A stretch of DNA of 64,000 nt, from contig WTGJ01000027.1 in NCBI GenBank assembly GCA_011523615.1, forward strand, positions 645,333 through 709,332, written 5' to 3'. This document shows positions 53,150-63,284 of the stretch, piece after piece. The position numbers were made by a program, and so were the translations under genes. A model generated the notes under the pieces. That model was not told the DNA's origin, did no database searches, and was given only the letters and a program-made list of their open reading frames with translations. Source of the stretch: Chloroflexota bacterium (GTDB taxonomy: Bacteria; Chloroflexota; Anaerolineae; Aggregatilineales; Phototrophicaceae). Numbering within the stretch: the first letter of the stretch is position 1; every line of letters starts with the position of its first letter.

Positions 53150-53800
53150 ATGAAAGAGCAAGAAGCGTTCGAACGGATCGCGAGCAGTCGATTGATCGCA
53201 GGTATGAGAGGGCAATTCGGGCCGGACCTTGCATTGGCAGTCTGTGAAGTCCTCATCCAGGAAGGCATCACCAATTTCGAATTCACCTTGAATTCGGAGA
53301 AGCCAGTGGAAGCGATGACGCGCGTAAAACAGGAATTTAGCGCATCCGCCTGCGTCGGCATGGGCACCGTATTATCCGTTTCGGCAGCGCAAGAAGTCTT
53401 GGATGCAGGCGCCGATTTCGTCGTTTCCCCTGCATTCCAGGCCCATGTGGTTCAGCATGTCATGGCGCGAGACGTCCTGGTGGCTCCGGGCGTCATCACG
53501 CCTTCGGAATGCTTAGCCGCCAGCGAATTGGGCGTACGGATGCTCAAGATATTCCCGATCGGATCGCTGGGAATCGGTTATTTCAAAGCCCTGCGCGGCC
53601 CATTGGACGAGATTGCCTTCTTGTGCAATGGCGGCATCAACGCCGAAAACACGCGCGAATTCCTGGCTGCGGGCGCCGTAGCCTGCGGTCTGGCGGGCTG
53701 GCTCACTGGCTCCGGCGACATGCCCCTAACCACCATCCGCGAAAGAGCACGACAGCTGCGCAACATCGTGGCTGAGCTGGAAGCCAAACGAAGCAATTGA
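53150..53800 (+). CDS. KDPG/KHG-type aldolase
   Basis: 216 residues, class I aldolase of the Eda family splitting 2-keto-3-deoxy-6-phosphogluconate or related 2-keto-4-hydroxy acids to pyruvate. Blocks: IAGMRGQFGPDLALAVCEVL, ITNFEFTLNSEKPVEAM, GMGTVLSVSAAQEVLDAGADFVVSP and the Schiff-base lysine in MLKIFPIGSLGIGYFKALRGPL (key part KIFPIG). The frame is open from 52889, but this part lies inside the glycerate kinase gene. The ATG at 53150 is preceded by GAGGCGG. A TACAAT box lies about 30 bases upstream (53115-53120). Exact substrate unknown. Confidence 0.88.
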   Translation: MKEQEAFERIASSRLIAGMRGQFGPDLALAVCEVLIQEGITNFEFTLNSEKPVEAMTRVKQEFSASACVGMGTVLSVSAAQEVLDAGADFVVSPAFQAHVVQHVMARDVLVAPGVITPSECLAASELGVRMLKIFPIGSLGIGYFKALRGPLDEIAFLCNGGINAENTREFLAAGAVACGLAGWLTGSGDMPLTTIRERARQLRNIVAELEAKRSN

Positions 53801-53805
53801 CTTTG

Positions 53806-54729
53806 ATGACCCCGTGTACACCGGCTCTATGCATCCACAACCCACATGCCGGTAGCGGATCATCCGCTGCGAATCGCCGCTGGCTGAGCGCAAACCTGGC
53901 AGAGCATTTCGGCGCCGTTCAATGGGCATCGACGACTGACCTCACTGAAGTCGGACCCATTTTGAAGCGAGCGCTTCCTCGCGGTCTGAAGACGGTGCTG
54001 GCTTTGGGTGGGGACGGCACCACTCATCACATCGTCAACGCATTGATGAAACTCAAGCAAGAAATGTTTCCTCAGGATATGCCTGCATTTGGTGTTTTGC
54101 CTTTTGGTACCGGTTGCGATTGGTCGCGCGGGGTGAATCAACCATTGGGGATGAAACGCGCCCTATCCTGGTTGACGCAGGCGGAGCTCCGCAAGGTCGA
54201 CATTGGCGAAGTGAAAACCGATCAATCCCGCAGCTTTTTTTTGAACATCGCATCCTGTGGTTTTTCTGGGGAAGTTGCAGGGAAAATCCAGCAGTTACCG
54301 CAAAAACAACCCTGGAGTTATTTCAAGATCACGTTGCAGTCTGTATTCGGCCATTCGCCAGCCCAGCTTCGCATTGATGTCGATGGTCATCTCTGGTTCG
54401 AAGGAAAGGCGGCTATGGTCGCCTGTTGCAATGGTTCACACTTCGGCCGTGGGATGCGAATCGCCCCGAACGCACACCGTGATGATGGCTGGCTGGAAGT
54501 GATTCTCGTTCCGCGGCTGGATCTACTGAACCTGGTTCGCTTGCTGCCCAGTGCCTATTTCAGGAGCTCCTTCGGTCGCGGTGCGCTGCATCAAACGCGA
54601 GGCAAACAGATCCGCATCACTTCTGATCCCCCCCTGCATTATGAAACCGATGGAGAAGCGGGGAGCTGTCACTTCATGGAAGTTTCGTTGCATCCCCGTT
54701 CATTGCGCACTTTCCTGCCGCCGGATTAA
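53806..54729 (+). CDS. Diacylglycerol kinase-like lipid kinase
   Basis: About 307 residues. N-terminal DAGK catalytic domain with LCIHNPHAGSGSS, the GGDGT nucleotide motif (VLALGGDGTTHHIVNAL) and LPFGTGCDWSRGV (usually GTxND; here GTGCDW), then a C-terminal beta-sandwich (GFSGEVAGKI, VACCNGSHFGRGMRIAPNA, DDGWLEVI). It may phosphorylate diacylglycerol or another lipid (bacterial YegS/DgkB group). ATG 53806 is used; TTG 53797 overlaps the aldolase stop. It ends tail-to-tail with fadA. Confidence 0.85.
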   Translation: MTPCTPALCIHNPHAGSGSSAANRRWLSANLAEHFGAVQWASTTDLTEVGPILKRALPRGLKTVLALGGDGTTHHIVNALMKLKQEMFPQDMPAFGVLPFGTGCDWSRGVNQPLGMKRALSWLTQAELRKVDIGEVKTDQSRSFFLNIASCGFSGEVAGKIQQLPQKQPWSYFKITLQSVFGHSPAQLRIDVDGHLWFEGKAAMVACCNGSHFGRGMRIAPNAHRDDGWLEVILVPRLDLLNLVRLLPSAYFRSSFGRGALHQTRGKQIRITSDPPLHYETDGEAGSCHFMEVSLHPRSLRTFLPPD

Positions 54730-55910
54730 TTCAGATTCTCGAAGATGCCAGCGGCGCCCATTCCGCCGCCAATGCACATCGTCACCATCCCATATCGTGC
54801 GCTTCGCCGCCGCATTTCATGGATGATCTGAACCGTCAGCTTGGCACCCGTACAGCCCAGGGGATGCCCCAAAGCGATCGCGCCACCATTCACATTCACT
54901 TTGGCGGGATCCAGCTCCAAATTGCGGATCACGGCCAGCGCCTGGGCGGCGAAGGCTTCATTCAACTCGATGAGAGCCAAGTCATTCTGGTGCAATCCCA
55001 CTCGATTCAGTAATTTGGGTACGGCGCGGATGGGACCGACGCCCATGATTTCCGGTCTCACCCCCGCGACTTGATAGCCGACAAATCGTGCCAGCGGTTG
55101 CAGTTGGCGGGAGGCGGCTTTTTTCGCTTCCATGATCACTACCGCGGCCGCGCCATCACTCAAGGGGCTGGAATTGCCAGCCGTAACGCGACCCTGTTTG
55201 TGGAAGACGGGCTTCAATTGAGACAATCCTTCTCGAGTCGTTCCTCGCCGCAAGTGCTCATCTTCGGTCAACCGCAACGTCAAGCGTTTCGGGCGGAGAT
55301 CTTCACCGACGTGAGTTTCTTCCCATTCGAATGGGACAATCTCTTCTCGAAAGTAACCCGCATCCGTCGCCGCCGCTGCTTTTTGGTGGCTCGCACAGGC
55401 AAATTCATCCATATCTTCCCGAGTGACCTCAAATTCATCAGCCACCTGCTCTGCCGTTGCCCCCATGCTGATGTACACCGCCGGCAAATCTCTGGCCAGG
55501 GTCGGATTGGGCGACATACGAAAGCCACTCATGGGCACCAGGGACATCGTTTCTGCCCCTCCGGCGATGATCACATCGGCGCCATCGGCGATGATCCGTT
55601 CACTGGCGGTGGCGATGGTCTGCAAACCGCTGGAACAGAAGCGATTCACCGTCATCCCCGGCACATCCACCGGCAATCCAGCCAACAAGGCGATGTTCCG
55701 AGCGGTGTTCAAGCCCTGTACCCCTTCTGGCATGGCGCAACCGATGATGACATCATCGATTTCGGCCGGATCCAATTTCTCTTCGGTTTTCCGGATCAAA
55801 TCGCGGATGACCGTGGCCGCCATATCATCGGAACGGGCGTTGGCGGTTGAGCCGCGATTCGCTTTTCCAACCGCTGTTCGTGCTGCCGCCACGATCACTG
55901 CTTCGCGCAT
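54726..55910 (-). CDS. fadA: Acetyl-CoA C-acyltransferase (thiolase)
   Basis: Thiolytic cleavage of 3-ketoacyl-CoA in beta-oxidation. 394 residues. Nucleophile Cys in NRFCSSGLQTIATASE, GGAIALGHPLGCTGA with the catalytic His, and the second Cys in TMCIGGGMGAAGIFE. ATG 55910 (or the adjacent 55913) follows AGGAGAGGGA. It lies just downstream of the fused hydratase/dehydrogenase gene, giving a fadN-fadA pair as in Firmicutes (fadNAE order). Confidence 0.95.
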   Translation of the reverse strand: MREAVIVAAARTAVGKANRGSTANARSDDMAATVIRDLIRKTEEKLDPAEIDDVIIGCAMPEGVQGLNTARNIALLAGLPVDVPGMTVNRFCSSGLQTIATASERIIADGADVIIAGGAETMSLVPMSGFRMSPNPTLARDLPAVYISMGATAEQVADEFEVTREDMDEFACASHQKAAAATDAGYFREEIVPFEWEETHVGEDLRPKRLTLRLTEDEHLRRGTTREGLSQLKPVFHKQGRVTAGNSSPLSDGAAAVVIMEAKKAASRQLQPLARFVGYQVAGVRPEIMGVGPIRAVPKLLNRVGLHQNDLALIELNEAFAAQALAVIRNLELDPAKVNVNGGAIALGHPLGCTGAKLTVQIIHEMRRRSARYGMVTMCIGGGMGAAGIFENLN

Positions 55911-55950
55911 CATTCCCTCTCCTTCACCGATGACCGACCGCAATCCATGC

Positions 55951-58341
55951 TCAATTCCTGAGCGGTTGGTTGGTTTTCAACATGTGCAGGATCCGCTCAC
56001 GAGTCTTCTCTTCACCCATCAATCTCAGGAAGGCTTCTCGTTCCAGGGTATAAAAATATTCTGGTGCAAGCCAGCCAGGTTGGGCCAAATCGCCTCCGCA
56101 AAGGACATAGGCCAGCTGAGCGGCGATGTGAGCATCATATTCGCTGGCAAAACCGCTCCTACGGATGTGATCGATCGCGATCAACAATGTGGAATGTGCA
56201 TCGCGCCCAGCCGCCCAAACTTCGCGAAATGAATGGGGCTGAAAACCTTCACAAAACGACAAGGCTTTGCGTTTCGCTCTCTGGATGAGATGAGCCTGGT
56301 TCACGACGATGAGGTCGCGATCGGATAGAAAGCCCAGCTCACGAGCCTCGAGCGCGCTGCCACTCACTTTGGCTCGCGCAATGGTCTCGAAAATCTGCTC
56401 CAAATGAGGCATGGGGTCCGCTTTGGCATTCATCATCACTGGGTTGAGCAGACGCCGCAGCATTTGCACGCAACCGCCCCCGGATGGGATCAAACCCACA
56501 CTCATTTCCACCAAACCGGTGTAGAGTTCCATGGCAGCCACGATCGCCGTGCCGCCCATCATGATTTCCGCGCCGCCGCCCAAGGTATGCTGAAATGGTG
56601 CCACGATGACGGGTTTGTGAAAATGGCGCATCGTTTCCACCAATTGTTGCGCGCTGGCGATGCCCTTCTCCAATTCACTCCATTGGCCGGCAGCCACCAT
56701 TTCCAAACCCAGCTGCAGCTGAAAACCTACGCTGAATCGCTGCCCTTGATTGCCGATCACGAGGGCGTCGTATCGCGCACTGTCGAGCAATTCCAAAGCG
56801 CGCCAGGATTGCTCCAGCGTCGCCGGAACAATGGCGTTTTCTTTGCTGGTGAATTCCAGCAACAACACTCGATCGCCCAGATCATGTATCGCAGCGCCAT
56901 CGTTCTGCGCAATGGGTGCTGTTTGGGCGCGGTATTCTGTCAGCTTCAATGCTTTGGGGTCCTTGGGGATGGGAAGGTATCGCCCGGCATCTTGTGCATA
57001 AAAGCCATTGGGAAAACCATTGGGATCTCGGCGATAAAAATTCTCTATGCCATCAGCCAACATTTGCTTGACCCAATCCGCTACGGGATAGCCTGCCGCT
57101 TCGAAAGGAACCACGGTTTCACGAACCCCCAGGGCATCCCACATCTCAAAGGGGCCCAGCTCGTGACCGAATCCCCAGCGGATGGCTTGATCGACGGGAA
57201 GGATCTGGTCGGCAATTTCGGGCACTCGTTGCGATGCATAAGAGAGATAAAACGCAAAGAGGTGCCAAAGATAACGGCCCGCCGGATCTTCCACCGCGAT
57301 CAAACGCCGCAAACGTTCGCCAAGGGGATGGATCTTTCTCAGCGCTTCCACCCGATCCATGCGCACGTTCTTTGGCGGCCGGTGCTCCAGCGAAGCCCAA
57401 TCAAGCGCCCAAAACTCGCGTTTACCATTCACTCTGCGCATGTGATAGAAACCGCGGCCGGTTTTGCGACCCAACCACTGACGCTCGACCATTGCTTCGG
57501 ACAATTCCTCTGCCTTGGTATGGAGCAGCACATCACGCGCCGGATCATCCGCAATGGCAGGGTATAGGTTGCGCGCGACGAAAACGTGTACGTCAAAGCC
57601 CACCAGATCCAGCAGATGGAAACTGGCGGTCTTGGGTCGCCCGATCAAAGGACCCGTGAGGTAATCCACTTCTTCGATGGTCAAGCCTTGATCCAGCATC
57701 AAGTTCATCCCCTGCTGACCGACCATGGACATGAAGCGGTTGCCGATGAAATTGGGGCGATCTTTGCAAATCACGACCCCTTTACCCAAGATATCGCGAC
57801 CGAAATCAGCAACGGTGCGGATGACGGCTTCGTCCGTCTGGCCATGCGGAATCACTTCCAACAAGTGGAGATAGCGGGCGGGATTGAAAAAATGCGTGCC
57901 GATGAAACGACGAGCGATCGGTTCCGGCATCACACGGGCAATTTCATGGATGGGCAAACCGGAAGTGTTCGTCGTCAGGATGGCCTTTTCCCCGACGAAG
58001 GGAATGATCGAGCGAAACACCTGGTGCTTGATCTCCAAGTCCTCAATCACGACTTCGATGATCAAATCCACATCCCGCAATAGCTGGCGGTCATCTTCCA
58101 AATTTCCGATGGTGAGCTGGCCCAATACGCTCTCACTGAAGAGTTGTGGTGGACGAGCTTTCCTCAGTCGTTCCAGATTGGCGTGCACCAGCGCATTGCG
58201 CTCTGCAGGAGGATCGCCAGGTTGAGTTTCAGCTGTGGCAACATCCAGCAAGACAGTGGGCAAACCCACGCCTGCGATCAGGCTGGCAATCCCGCCACCC
58301 ATCGTCCCGGAACCGATCACAGCGGCTTTGCGTATCTGCAC
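55951..58341 (-). CDS. fadN: 3-hydroxyacyl-CoA dehydrogenase / enoyl-CoA hydratase fusion
   Basis: 796 residues, dehydrogenase first and crotonase last, the FadN order rather than the FadB order. NAD loop AAVIGSGTMGGGIASL, RRFIGTHFFNPARYLHLLEV with the catalytic His-Glu region, DRPNFIGNRFM, a second 3HCDH C-domain near 380-450, and a crotonase domain from about 480. It keeps both hydratase glutamates: HTLGGGAEIMMGG and TGLVEMSVGLIPSGGG. It makes 3-ketoacyl-CoA for the adjacent FadA. No acyl-CoA dehydrogenase gene lies in the window. Confidence 0.94.
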   Translation of the reverse strand: MQIRKAAVIGSGTMGGGIASLIAGVGLPTVLLDVATAETQPGDPPAERNALVHANLERLRKARPPQLFSESVLGQLTIGNLEDDRQLLRDVDLIIEVVIEDLEIKHQVFRSIIPFVGEKAILTTNTSGLPIHEIARVMPEPIARRFIGTHFFNPARYLHLLEVIPHGQTDEAVIRTVADFGRDILGKGVVICKDRPNFIGNRFMSMVGQQGMNLMLDQGLTIEEVDYLTGPLIGRPKTASFHLLDLVGFDVHVFVARNLYPAIADDPARDVLLHTKAEELSEAMVERQWLGRKTGRGFYHMRRVNGKREFWALDWASLEHRPPKNVRMDRVEALRKIHPLGERLRRLIAVEDPAGRYLWHLFAFYLSYASQRVPEIADQILPVDQAIRWGFGHELGPFEMWDALGVRETVVPFEAAGYPVADWVKQMLADGIENFYRRDPNGFPNGFYAQDAGRYLPIPKDPKALKLTEYRAQTAPIAQNDGAAIHDLGDRVLLLEFTSKENAIVPATLEQSWRALELLDSARYDALVIGNQGQRFSVGFQLQLGLEMVAAGQWSELEKGIASAQQLVETMRHFHKPVIVAPFQHTLGGGAEIMMGGTAIVAAMELYTGLVEMSVGLIPSGGGCVQMLRRLLNPVMMNAKADPMPHLEQIFETIARAKVSGSALEARELGFLSDRDLIVVNQAHLIQRAKRKALSFCEGFQPHSFREVWAAGRDAHSTLLIAIDHIRRSGFASEYDAHIAAQLAYVLCGGDLAQPGWLAPEYFYTLEREAFLRLMGEEKTRERILHMLKTNQPLRN

Positions 58342-58407
58342 GGCCTCATCCTCAACGAATCGCTTTATCTTATCCCCTCACCTTTTGCCTGACCAGAGGA
58401 AGCTCTT

Positions 58408-58416
58408 TGCTACAAT
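58408..58416 (+). promoter_or_regulatory. Extended -10 promoter element of the HAD gene
   Basis: TGcTACAAT at 58408-58416 is an extended -10 box 30 bases before the TTG start. No good -35 box is seen, as is usual for extended -10 promoters. Confidence 0.4.
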
Positions 58417-58445
58417 CCAGGAAAACGAAGCAGGAGCGTAGTGAA

Positions 58446-59126
58446 TTGAACCCAATTCAAGCGATCATCTATGACCTCGATGGAACGCTGGTCGATTCAG
58501 AACCGCTTTGGTATGCGGCGGAATCGGAGTTGATCGCGGCTCGAGGCGATGTGTATCGGGATGAGGTGCGGGCTGCATTGGTCGGTTTGCGGCTCGATGG
58601 CTGCATCGCCATCATTCGCGAAGCATACTCGCTCACCGAAACCGTGTCCGAACTGCGCGAAGAACTTTTGCAGCGCATGATGAATCACGTGCAGCAATCG
58701 CTGACCACACGGGATGGGGCGGAAGCTGTGTTGGCCGCCGTTCACGCACTACCTTTGGCCACTGCCATCGCATCCAGTTCACCGCTTTCCTTCATTGAAG
58801 GAGTCATCCAAAATCGCGGTTGGGATGAGGACTATTTCCCCCGTGGCAGGCACTGTCTTTTCAGCGCGGATGACGTCGCGGAAGGCAAGCCGGCACCCGA
58901 CGTGTACCTCGCTGCCGCCCGCTCACTCCAGGTCGACCCTCACCGATGTGTGGCGATCGAAGACAGCACGACCGGCGCCCACGCGGCGGTGGCGGCGGGC
59001 ATGATCTGCTTCGCCGTTTGGGATCCCTTTCACAGCAGCGCGGCGGATTTCGCCGATATCACGCCTCACTGTTTTGCCAATTTGAAGGATTGCATTCCCG
59101 AGATTCGCAGATTGACTCAGCGTTAA
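58446..59126 (+). CDS. HAD-family hydrolase (beta-phosphoglucomutase-like)
   Basis: 226 residues. HAD motif 1 [16 protein letters not shown] with both aspartates, cap domain of the beta-PGM type, motif 2 ([16 protein letters not shown]), and motifs 3/4 around [25 protein letters not shown] and [18 protein letters not shown] (key parts GKPAPD and EDSTTG). A phosphatase or phosphomutase for a sugar phosphate is likely; the substrate is unknown. TTG 58446 with AGGAG nine bases upstream is the start. The frame extends back to 58146, but that overlaps fadN. Confidence 0.87.
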   Translation: MNPIQAIIYDLDGTLVDSEPLWYAAESELIAARGDVYRDEVRAALVGLRLDGCIAIIREAYSLTETVSELREELLQRMMNHVQQSLTTRDGAEAVLAAVHALPLATAIASSSPLSFIEGVIQNRGWDEDYFPRGRHCLFSADDVAEGKPAPDVYLAAARSLQVDPHRCVAIEDSTTGAHAAVAAGMICFAVWDPFHSSAADFADITPHCFANLKDCIPEIRRLTQR

Positions 59127-60526
59127 ATATGGATCGCATGGCCCATCAGACCATGTGCCGCTTCCATGAGGGCTTCACTGAGGGTGGGGTGGGCGTGTAC
59201 GTTGCGCGCGATCTCTGCCGGCGTCAATTCCCAGCGCTGGGCCAAAGTTAATTCGGGCAACAACTCCGTCACCTCCGGGCCGATCATGTGCCCTCCGAGC
59301 AATTCGCCATGACGAGCATCACACAACAACTTGATGAAGCCACCGCTCTCGCCCAAACCCAGCGCCTTCCCATTGGCCTGGAAGGGAAAACTGACGGCCT
59401 TGACATCATATCCCTGCGCTCGAGCTTCCGTTTCCGTGTAACCGAAACTGGCGATCTGTGGTTGGCAATACGTCGCCCTGGGCATCATCCGGTAATCCAA
59501 GGCAGGTACGTCTTCGCCAGCAATATGCTCCGCAGCGATCAAAGCCATCGCCTGCGCCACGTGTGCCAAAGCCAGTTTCATCGTGACATCGCCGATGGCA
59601 TAAATGTGTGGGATGCTGGTTTGCATGGCTTCGTTGATGACGATGGCCCCTCGCAGTTTCTCGTCCTTTTCGATGCCCAGCTCCTCAACGCCAAACCCAC
59701 CTACATTCGGTAAGACACCCAAAGCCTGCAACACCTGATCCGCTGCCAAAGTGAAAGTTTCCGGTTGAGAATCGGTGAGTACCACTTGCACCGAATCAGC
59801 TGTTTCCATCACTTCATCCACTCGAGTCCCCACCAACACCTGGATGCCCATTCTCTTGAATTGACGGAACAATTCCGCAGAGACCTCTTCATCTTCGGCG
59901 GGGACCAGGCGATCCATATACTCGACCAGGGTCACGTCGACCCCGTAGTTGTGGAGGATGTACGCGAATTCCACGCCGATCGCGCTGCCACCGGCAATGA
60001 TGATTTTTTCTGGCAAGGAATCTGCCATGATCTGCGCTTCATAAGTCACCACGCGGTCGCTGATGCGTGTGTTGGGCAATACTGCTGGCCGAGAACCAGT
60101 GGCGATGATGGCATGACGAAATGTCAATTCTCGCTCCGAACCGTCGTTCAGCGAAACCTGGATCGTATGGGAATCTTTGAATGCAGCCCATCCTTCCAGG
60201 CGATCGATTTCATTCTTGCGCAATAAAAACTGCACCCCCTTGACCAGGCGGTTGGAGACGCGCCGGCTTCGTTTGAATGCCACGCCGTAGTCCAGCTCGA
60301 CCTCTCCCCGGATGCCGAACTCTTTCGCCCGCTGCGTCACCAGATGAGCGATCTCTGCATTGCGCAGCAAAGCTTTGGAAGGGATGCAACCCACGTTCAA
60401 GCACACCCCACCCCACATGCTTTTTTCTACGATGGCCGTTTTCAACCCCAACTGGCGAGCTCGAATCGCTGCCACGTATCCACCGGGCCCGGCGCCGATC
60501 ACTACCACATCATAGGTTTCGCTCAT
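59123..60526 (-). CDS. lpdA: Dihydrolipoamide dehydrogenase
   Basis: FAD disulfide oxidoreductase of 2-oxoacid dehydrogenase and glycine cleavage complexes. 467 residues. FAD loop [21 protein letters not shown], redox disulfide [16 protein letters not shown] site [25 protein letters not shown] and the C-terminal [17 protein letters not shown] with the active-site His-Glu. ATG 60526 follows AGGTGACC; GTG 60532 is an alternative. It lies 14 bases behind the Fe-S oxidoreductase gene, and no E1/E2 genes are visible. Confidence 0.96.
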   Translation of the reverse strand: MSETYDVVVIGAGPGGYVAAIRARQLGLKTAIVEKSMWGGVCLNVGCIPSKALLRNAEIAHLVTQRAKEFGIRGEVELDYGVAFKRSRRVSNRLVKGVQFLLRKNEIDRLEGWAAFKDSHTIQVSLNDGSERELTFRHAIIATGSRPAVLPNTRISDRVVTYEAQIMADSLPEKIIIAGGSAIGVEFAYILHNYGVDVTLVEYMDRLVPAEDEEVSAELFRQFKRMGIQVLVGTRVDEVMETADSVQVVLTDSQPETFTLAADQVLQALGVLPNVGGFGVEELGIEKDEKLRGAIVINEAMQTSIPHIYAIGDVTMKLALAHVAQAMALIAAEHIAGEDVPALDYRMMPRATYCQPQIASFGYTETEARAQGYDVKAVSFPFQANGKALGLGESGGFIKLLCDARHGELLGGHMIGPEVTELLPELTLAQRWELTPAEIARNVHAHPTLSEALMEAAHGLMGHAIHI

Positions 60527-60539
60527 GGTCACCTCATGT

Positions 60540-62564
60540 TCACTGGACGGGCAATCGTTCCGCTACAATTTCAGCCACATCTTTCACAGCCGGCCCAGCT
60601 GGATTGGCTTGATTGGCGTCTTTCAGCATCCGCAAACAAAACGGGCAACCCACTGCCAGGGTATCTGCGCCGGTCGATTGCGCTTCCTGATACCGTGCCA
60701 GATTCACGGCCGATTCACCGCGCTCCTCTTCTTTCCAAAATTGAGCGCCCCCCGCACCGCAGCAAAAAGATGATTTCCGATTTCTCGCCATCTCTACCAG
60801 ATTCACGCCGGTATGGCGCAGTGCCGCCCTGGGTTCATCCATAATTCCATTCTGCCGACCCAAGTAACAAGGGTCATGAAACGTGACATTGGCCATGGAC
60901 TGCCCGCTGTCCCCTGGCGGAAGCCGTTCTTGATCGATCAATTCCGCGATCAACTGCGTGTAATGGATGACCTCATACTCTCCCCCAAAGTCCGCGTATT
61001 CGTTGCTCAGGTTGTGCAGGCAATGGGGGCAAGTGACCACGATCCGCCGCTTGGGCAAGAGATTCAGTTGATCCACGTTTGCGCGTGCCAGCTCTTCATA
61101 CAGATATTCGTTGCCGGCTCTCCGAGCGACATCGCCGGTGCATCGCTCCTCTTCGCCGAGCACCGCGAAATTGACATTGGCCGACTGCATGATCTTGACC
61201 AGAGCACGGGCAGATTTCTGTGCGCTTTCTTCATACTTCACGGCACAACCCGTCCAAAACAAAATTTCGAAATCCGGGTTTTCCTGCACGGTGGGTACAG
61301 CCAAGCCCTGCGACCAGGTTGAAGCTGCCTCAGCGATTTGCCAGGGGTTCGCTTGCCGCTCCATACCGTTGAAGGCATTTTGCAGCTCATTCGGAAACTG
61401 ACCATCCATCAAGACCTGACTGCGGCGGATGGCCAGGATATCAAACATCGGTTCGTTGCCCACTGGACAGATATCCACACAGGCGCCACACGCGGTACAG
61501 GCCCATAAAGCGGATTCGCTCAATACTGAACCCAATAGCGTAGGCGCAGAGGGTTGGCCATTGGCCAATCGATCGAATTCGTCTTTGATCAAGTAGCGTT
61601 TGTTGATCTCCATGGCACTGGGCGATAACTCTTTGCCCGTTGCATAAGCAGGGCAGACATCTTGACAGCGGTTGCACATGATGCAAGCAAAAGCATCGAC
61701 GATGGCGCTCGGTTCGAGGTTTTCCAATCGCGTGGCACCAAATTGTTCCCTTCGCTCATCGGCAAAATCCAGCGCCGACAATGCACCAGGGGATTTCCGC
61801 GGCGGTTGCGTCAAGTAATTGAACGGTGCCATGAAGAGATGGGCATGTTTGGAATGGGGAAAATAGGGCAGAAATAGGAGGATTCCCCCCACGGCCAACC
61901 AAAAAAAGAAATGGCGCAGCAGGATCAGCGGTTCTGTCTCCATCCCCTGAAACAATAGGGCGATCGCAGAAGCGAATGGCATGTAGGGATCGACGTTCGT
62001 TTGGGCCACATGCACCGCCTCACCGAACAGACGCCCACCTACATGCAACAGAATGAACGCCGCAACGACCAGCGAATCTCGCTGGATTTCACCCGCTTTG
62101 ACCCGCGGATGTACGAGGACATTTTCTTGGAAGTGCAATTCTTTCCGTTGCGGCAGCAAAAAACGACGCAGGACAAAGTAGCTCGCACTGACGAGAACTA
62201 CGGCGCTCAACCCATCAGCCAAGAGGCGAAACACGTCATAGAAAAAACCGAGACCCCACAAAAATTCACCCCATTCCAGGGAGTAGGCGAGCAGGATATC
62301 GACCAGGTTCACCAGAAAATAGAAACTGAAACCCCAAACCAATAGCAGATGGATGACGCTGGTGAGGGGACGGCTGCGCAGCGTGGTCCTTTGTGTCAGT
62401 AAGATGCCGACAGCGTGCAGCGTCCGCCGCCCAATTTCCTGCCAATGAAGATGCCCATCCCCCCGCTGGATGATGAGAAACATCTTGCGGAAAGCGGTGG
62501 CTGCCGCAGCGATGGATAGAAACGCCAGGCCCAAGAAAAGGACACGCTCCACCAGAGTTAACAT
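60540..62564 (-). CDS. Membrane-bound Fe-S oxidoreductase, HdrD-like with cytochrome b-like N-terminus
   Basis: 674 residues. About five N-terminal membrane helices (3-25, 70-95, 118-135, 165-185, 212-234) with several His suited to heme ligation. Two 4Fe-4S motifs follow: [12 protein letters not shown] (about 294-305) and [12 protein letters not shown] (356-367), then two CCG domains ([42 protein letters not shown]). This arrangement matches the ETF:menaquinone oxidoreductase (EMO)-like proteins associated with beta-oxidation. Nearby fadN/fadA support electron transfer from acyl-CoA dehydrogenase/ETF to menaquinone; ETF genes are not in the window. Confidence 0.85.
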   Translation of the reverse strand: MLTLVERVLFLGLAFLSIAAAATAFRKMFLIIQRGDGHLHWQEIGRRTLHAVGILLTQRTTLRSRPLTSVIHLLLVWGFSFYFLVNLVDILLAYSLEWGEFLWGLGFFYDVFRLLADGLSAVVLVSASYFVLRRFLLPQRKELHFQENVLVHPRVKAGEIQRDSLVVAAFILLHVGGRLFGEAVHVAQTNVDPYMPFASAIALLFQGMETEPLILLRHFFFWLAVGGILLFLPYFPHSKHAHLFMAPFNYLTQPPRKSPGALSALDFADERREQFGATRLENLEPSAIVDAFACIMCNRCQDVCPAYATGKELSPSAMEINKRYLIKDEFDRLANGQPSAPTLLGSVLSESALWACTACGACVDICPVGNEPMFDILAIRRSQVLMDGQFPNELQNAFNGMERQANPWQIAEAASTWSQGLAVPTVQENPDFEILFWTGCAVKYEESAQKSARALVKIMQSANVNFAVLGEEERCTGDVARRAGNEYLYEELARANVDQLNLLPKRRIVVTCPHCLHNLSNEYADFGGEYEVIHYTQLIAELIDQERLPPGDSGQSMANVTFHDPCYLGRQNGIMDEPRAALRHTGVNLVEMARNRKSSFCCGAGGAQFWKEEERGESAVNLARYQEAQSTGADTLAVGCPFCLRMLKDANQANPAGPAVKDVAEIVAERLPVQ

Positions 62565-62592
62565 GAAGTACCCTTCGCCCAGCGACGGCAGT

Positions 62593-62601
62593 AGTGTAGC
62601 A
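62593..62601 (-). promoter_or_regulatory. Extended -10 element upstream of the Fe-S oxidoreductase
   Basis: Minus strand TGcTACACT, about 30 bases before the ATG at 62564. Five of six -10 bases match and the TG extension is present. The -35 is weak. Confidence 0.4.
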
Positions 62602-62647
62602 CAAGCTGCGGCCTGCCTTCCGCGATCAAGAGGCCACCGACCCCCAT

Positions 62648-62655
62648 GCTATAAT
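62648..62655 (+). promoter_or_regulatory. Extended -10 element of the DinB-like gene
   Basis: TGcTATAAT with a perfect -10 box ends at 62655, about 30 bases before the ATG at 62687. No recognisable -35. Confidence 0.6.
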
Positions 62656-62686
62656 GTGCTTGCCAACCGAGAATCAGGAGTGCGCT

Positions 62687-63271
62687 ATGCCTGTGGATTT
62701 TACCCTGGTGACAGAAGGCAACATCAAAATGCAAGATTTCGCCAAACAGTTCAAGCGGGCGGATTTGCGCCGCGCATCGGATGAATCGCTGGATGCGATC
62801 CGCAATTTCGTCGCCGGTCTGAACGACGAACAGGTCACATTTCTACCTTCCGATCCTGACGCTCATGATCCCTATGCCGTAGAGGGCGAAGAGCACATCG
62901 GCTGGTCGCTCGCTCATCTGGTGGCGCACGTGACGGCAAGCAGCGAAGAAGGTGCGGCATTCAGTTCTTTGCTCGCCCGGGGGGTTCCCGCAGAAGAAAG
63001 ACCGCGTTATGAAACTCCCTGGCGTGAGATCACCTCGGTCGACCAATGCCTGCAACGCATTGAAGAGAGCAGGAGAATCCGCAATGCCTACCTCGAAACC
63101 TGGCCCGATGTTCCTTTGCTGAAGACGAACCGTGAAATGTCAGAACGATTTCGAGAACGCTTTGGTGACATGAATGCAGTCGCCGCATTCTTGTTCGGCC
63201 TGATGCATGAAATCGGTCATTACGATCAGTTTCGAGAGGTGCGAAGCCAGGCGCTGACCGCCAATCGCTGA
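62687..63271 (+). CDS. DinB-superfamily protein
   Basis: 194 residues, predicted four-helix bundle. His residues that could form the DinB metal site are in GWSLAHLVAHVTAS and LMHEIGHYDQFREV. Families of this kind include thiol-dependent transferases and hydrolases, and many are uncharacterised. The ATG at 62687 has AGGAG six bases upstream; the frame runs on to 62654 without support. Function not assignable further. Confidence 0.72.
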   Translation: MPVDFTLVTEGNIKMQDFAKQFKRADLRRASDESLDAIRNFVAGLNDEQVTFLPSDPDAHDPYAVEGEEHIGWSLAHLVAHVTASSEEGAAFSSLLARGVPAEERPRYETPWREITSVDQCLQRIEESRRIRNAYLETWPDVPLLKTNREMSERFRERFGDMNAVAAFLFGLMHEIGHYDQFREVRSQALTANR

Positions 63272-63284
63272 TTGATCTCCCCCG

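Noticed and set aside
56404-57567. Open frame of 387 codons on the plus strand
   Set aside because: Antisense shadow of fadN, which has unmistakable motifs.
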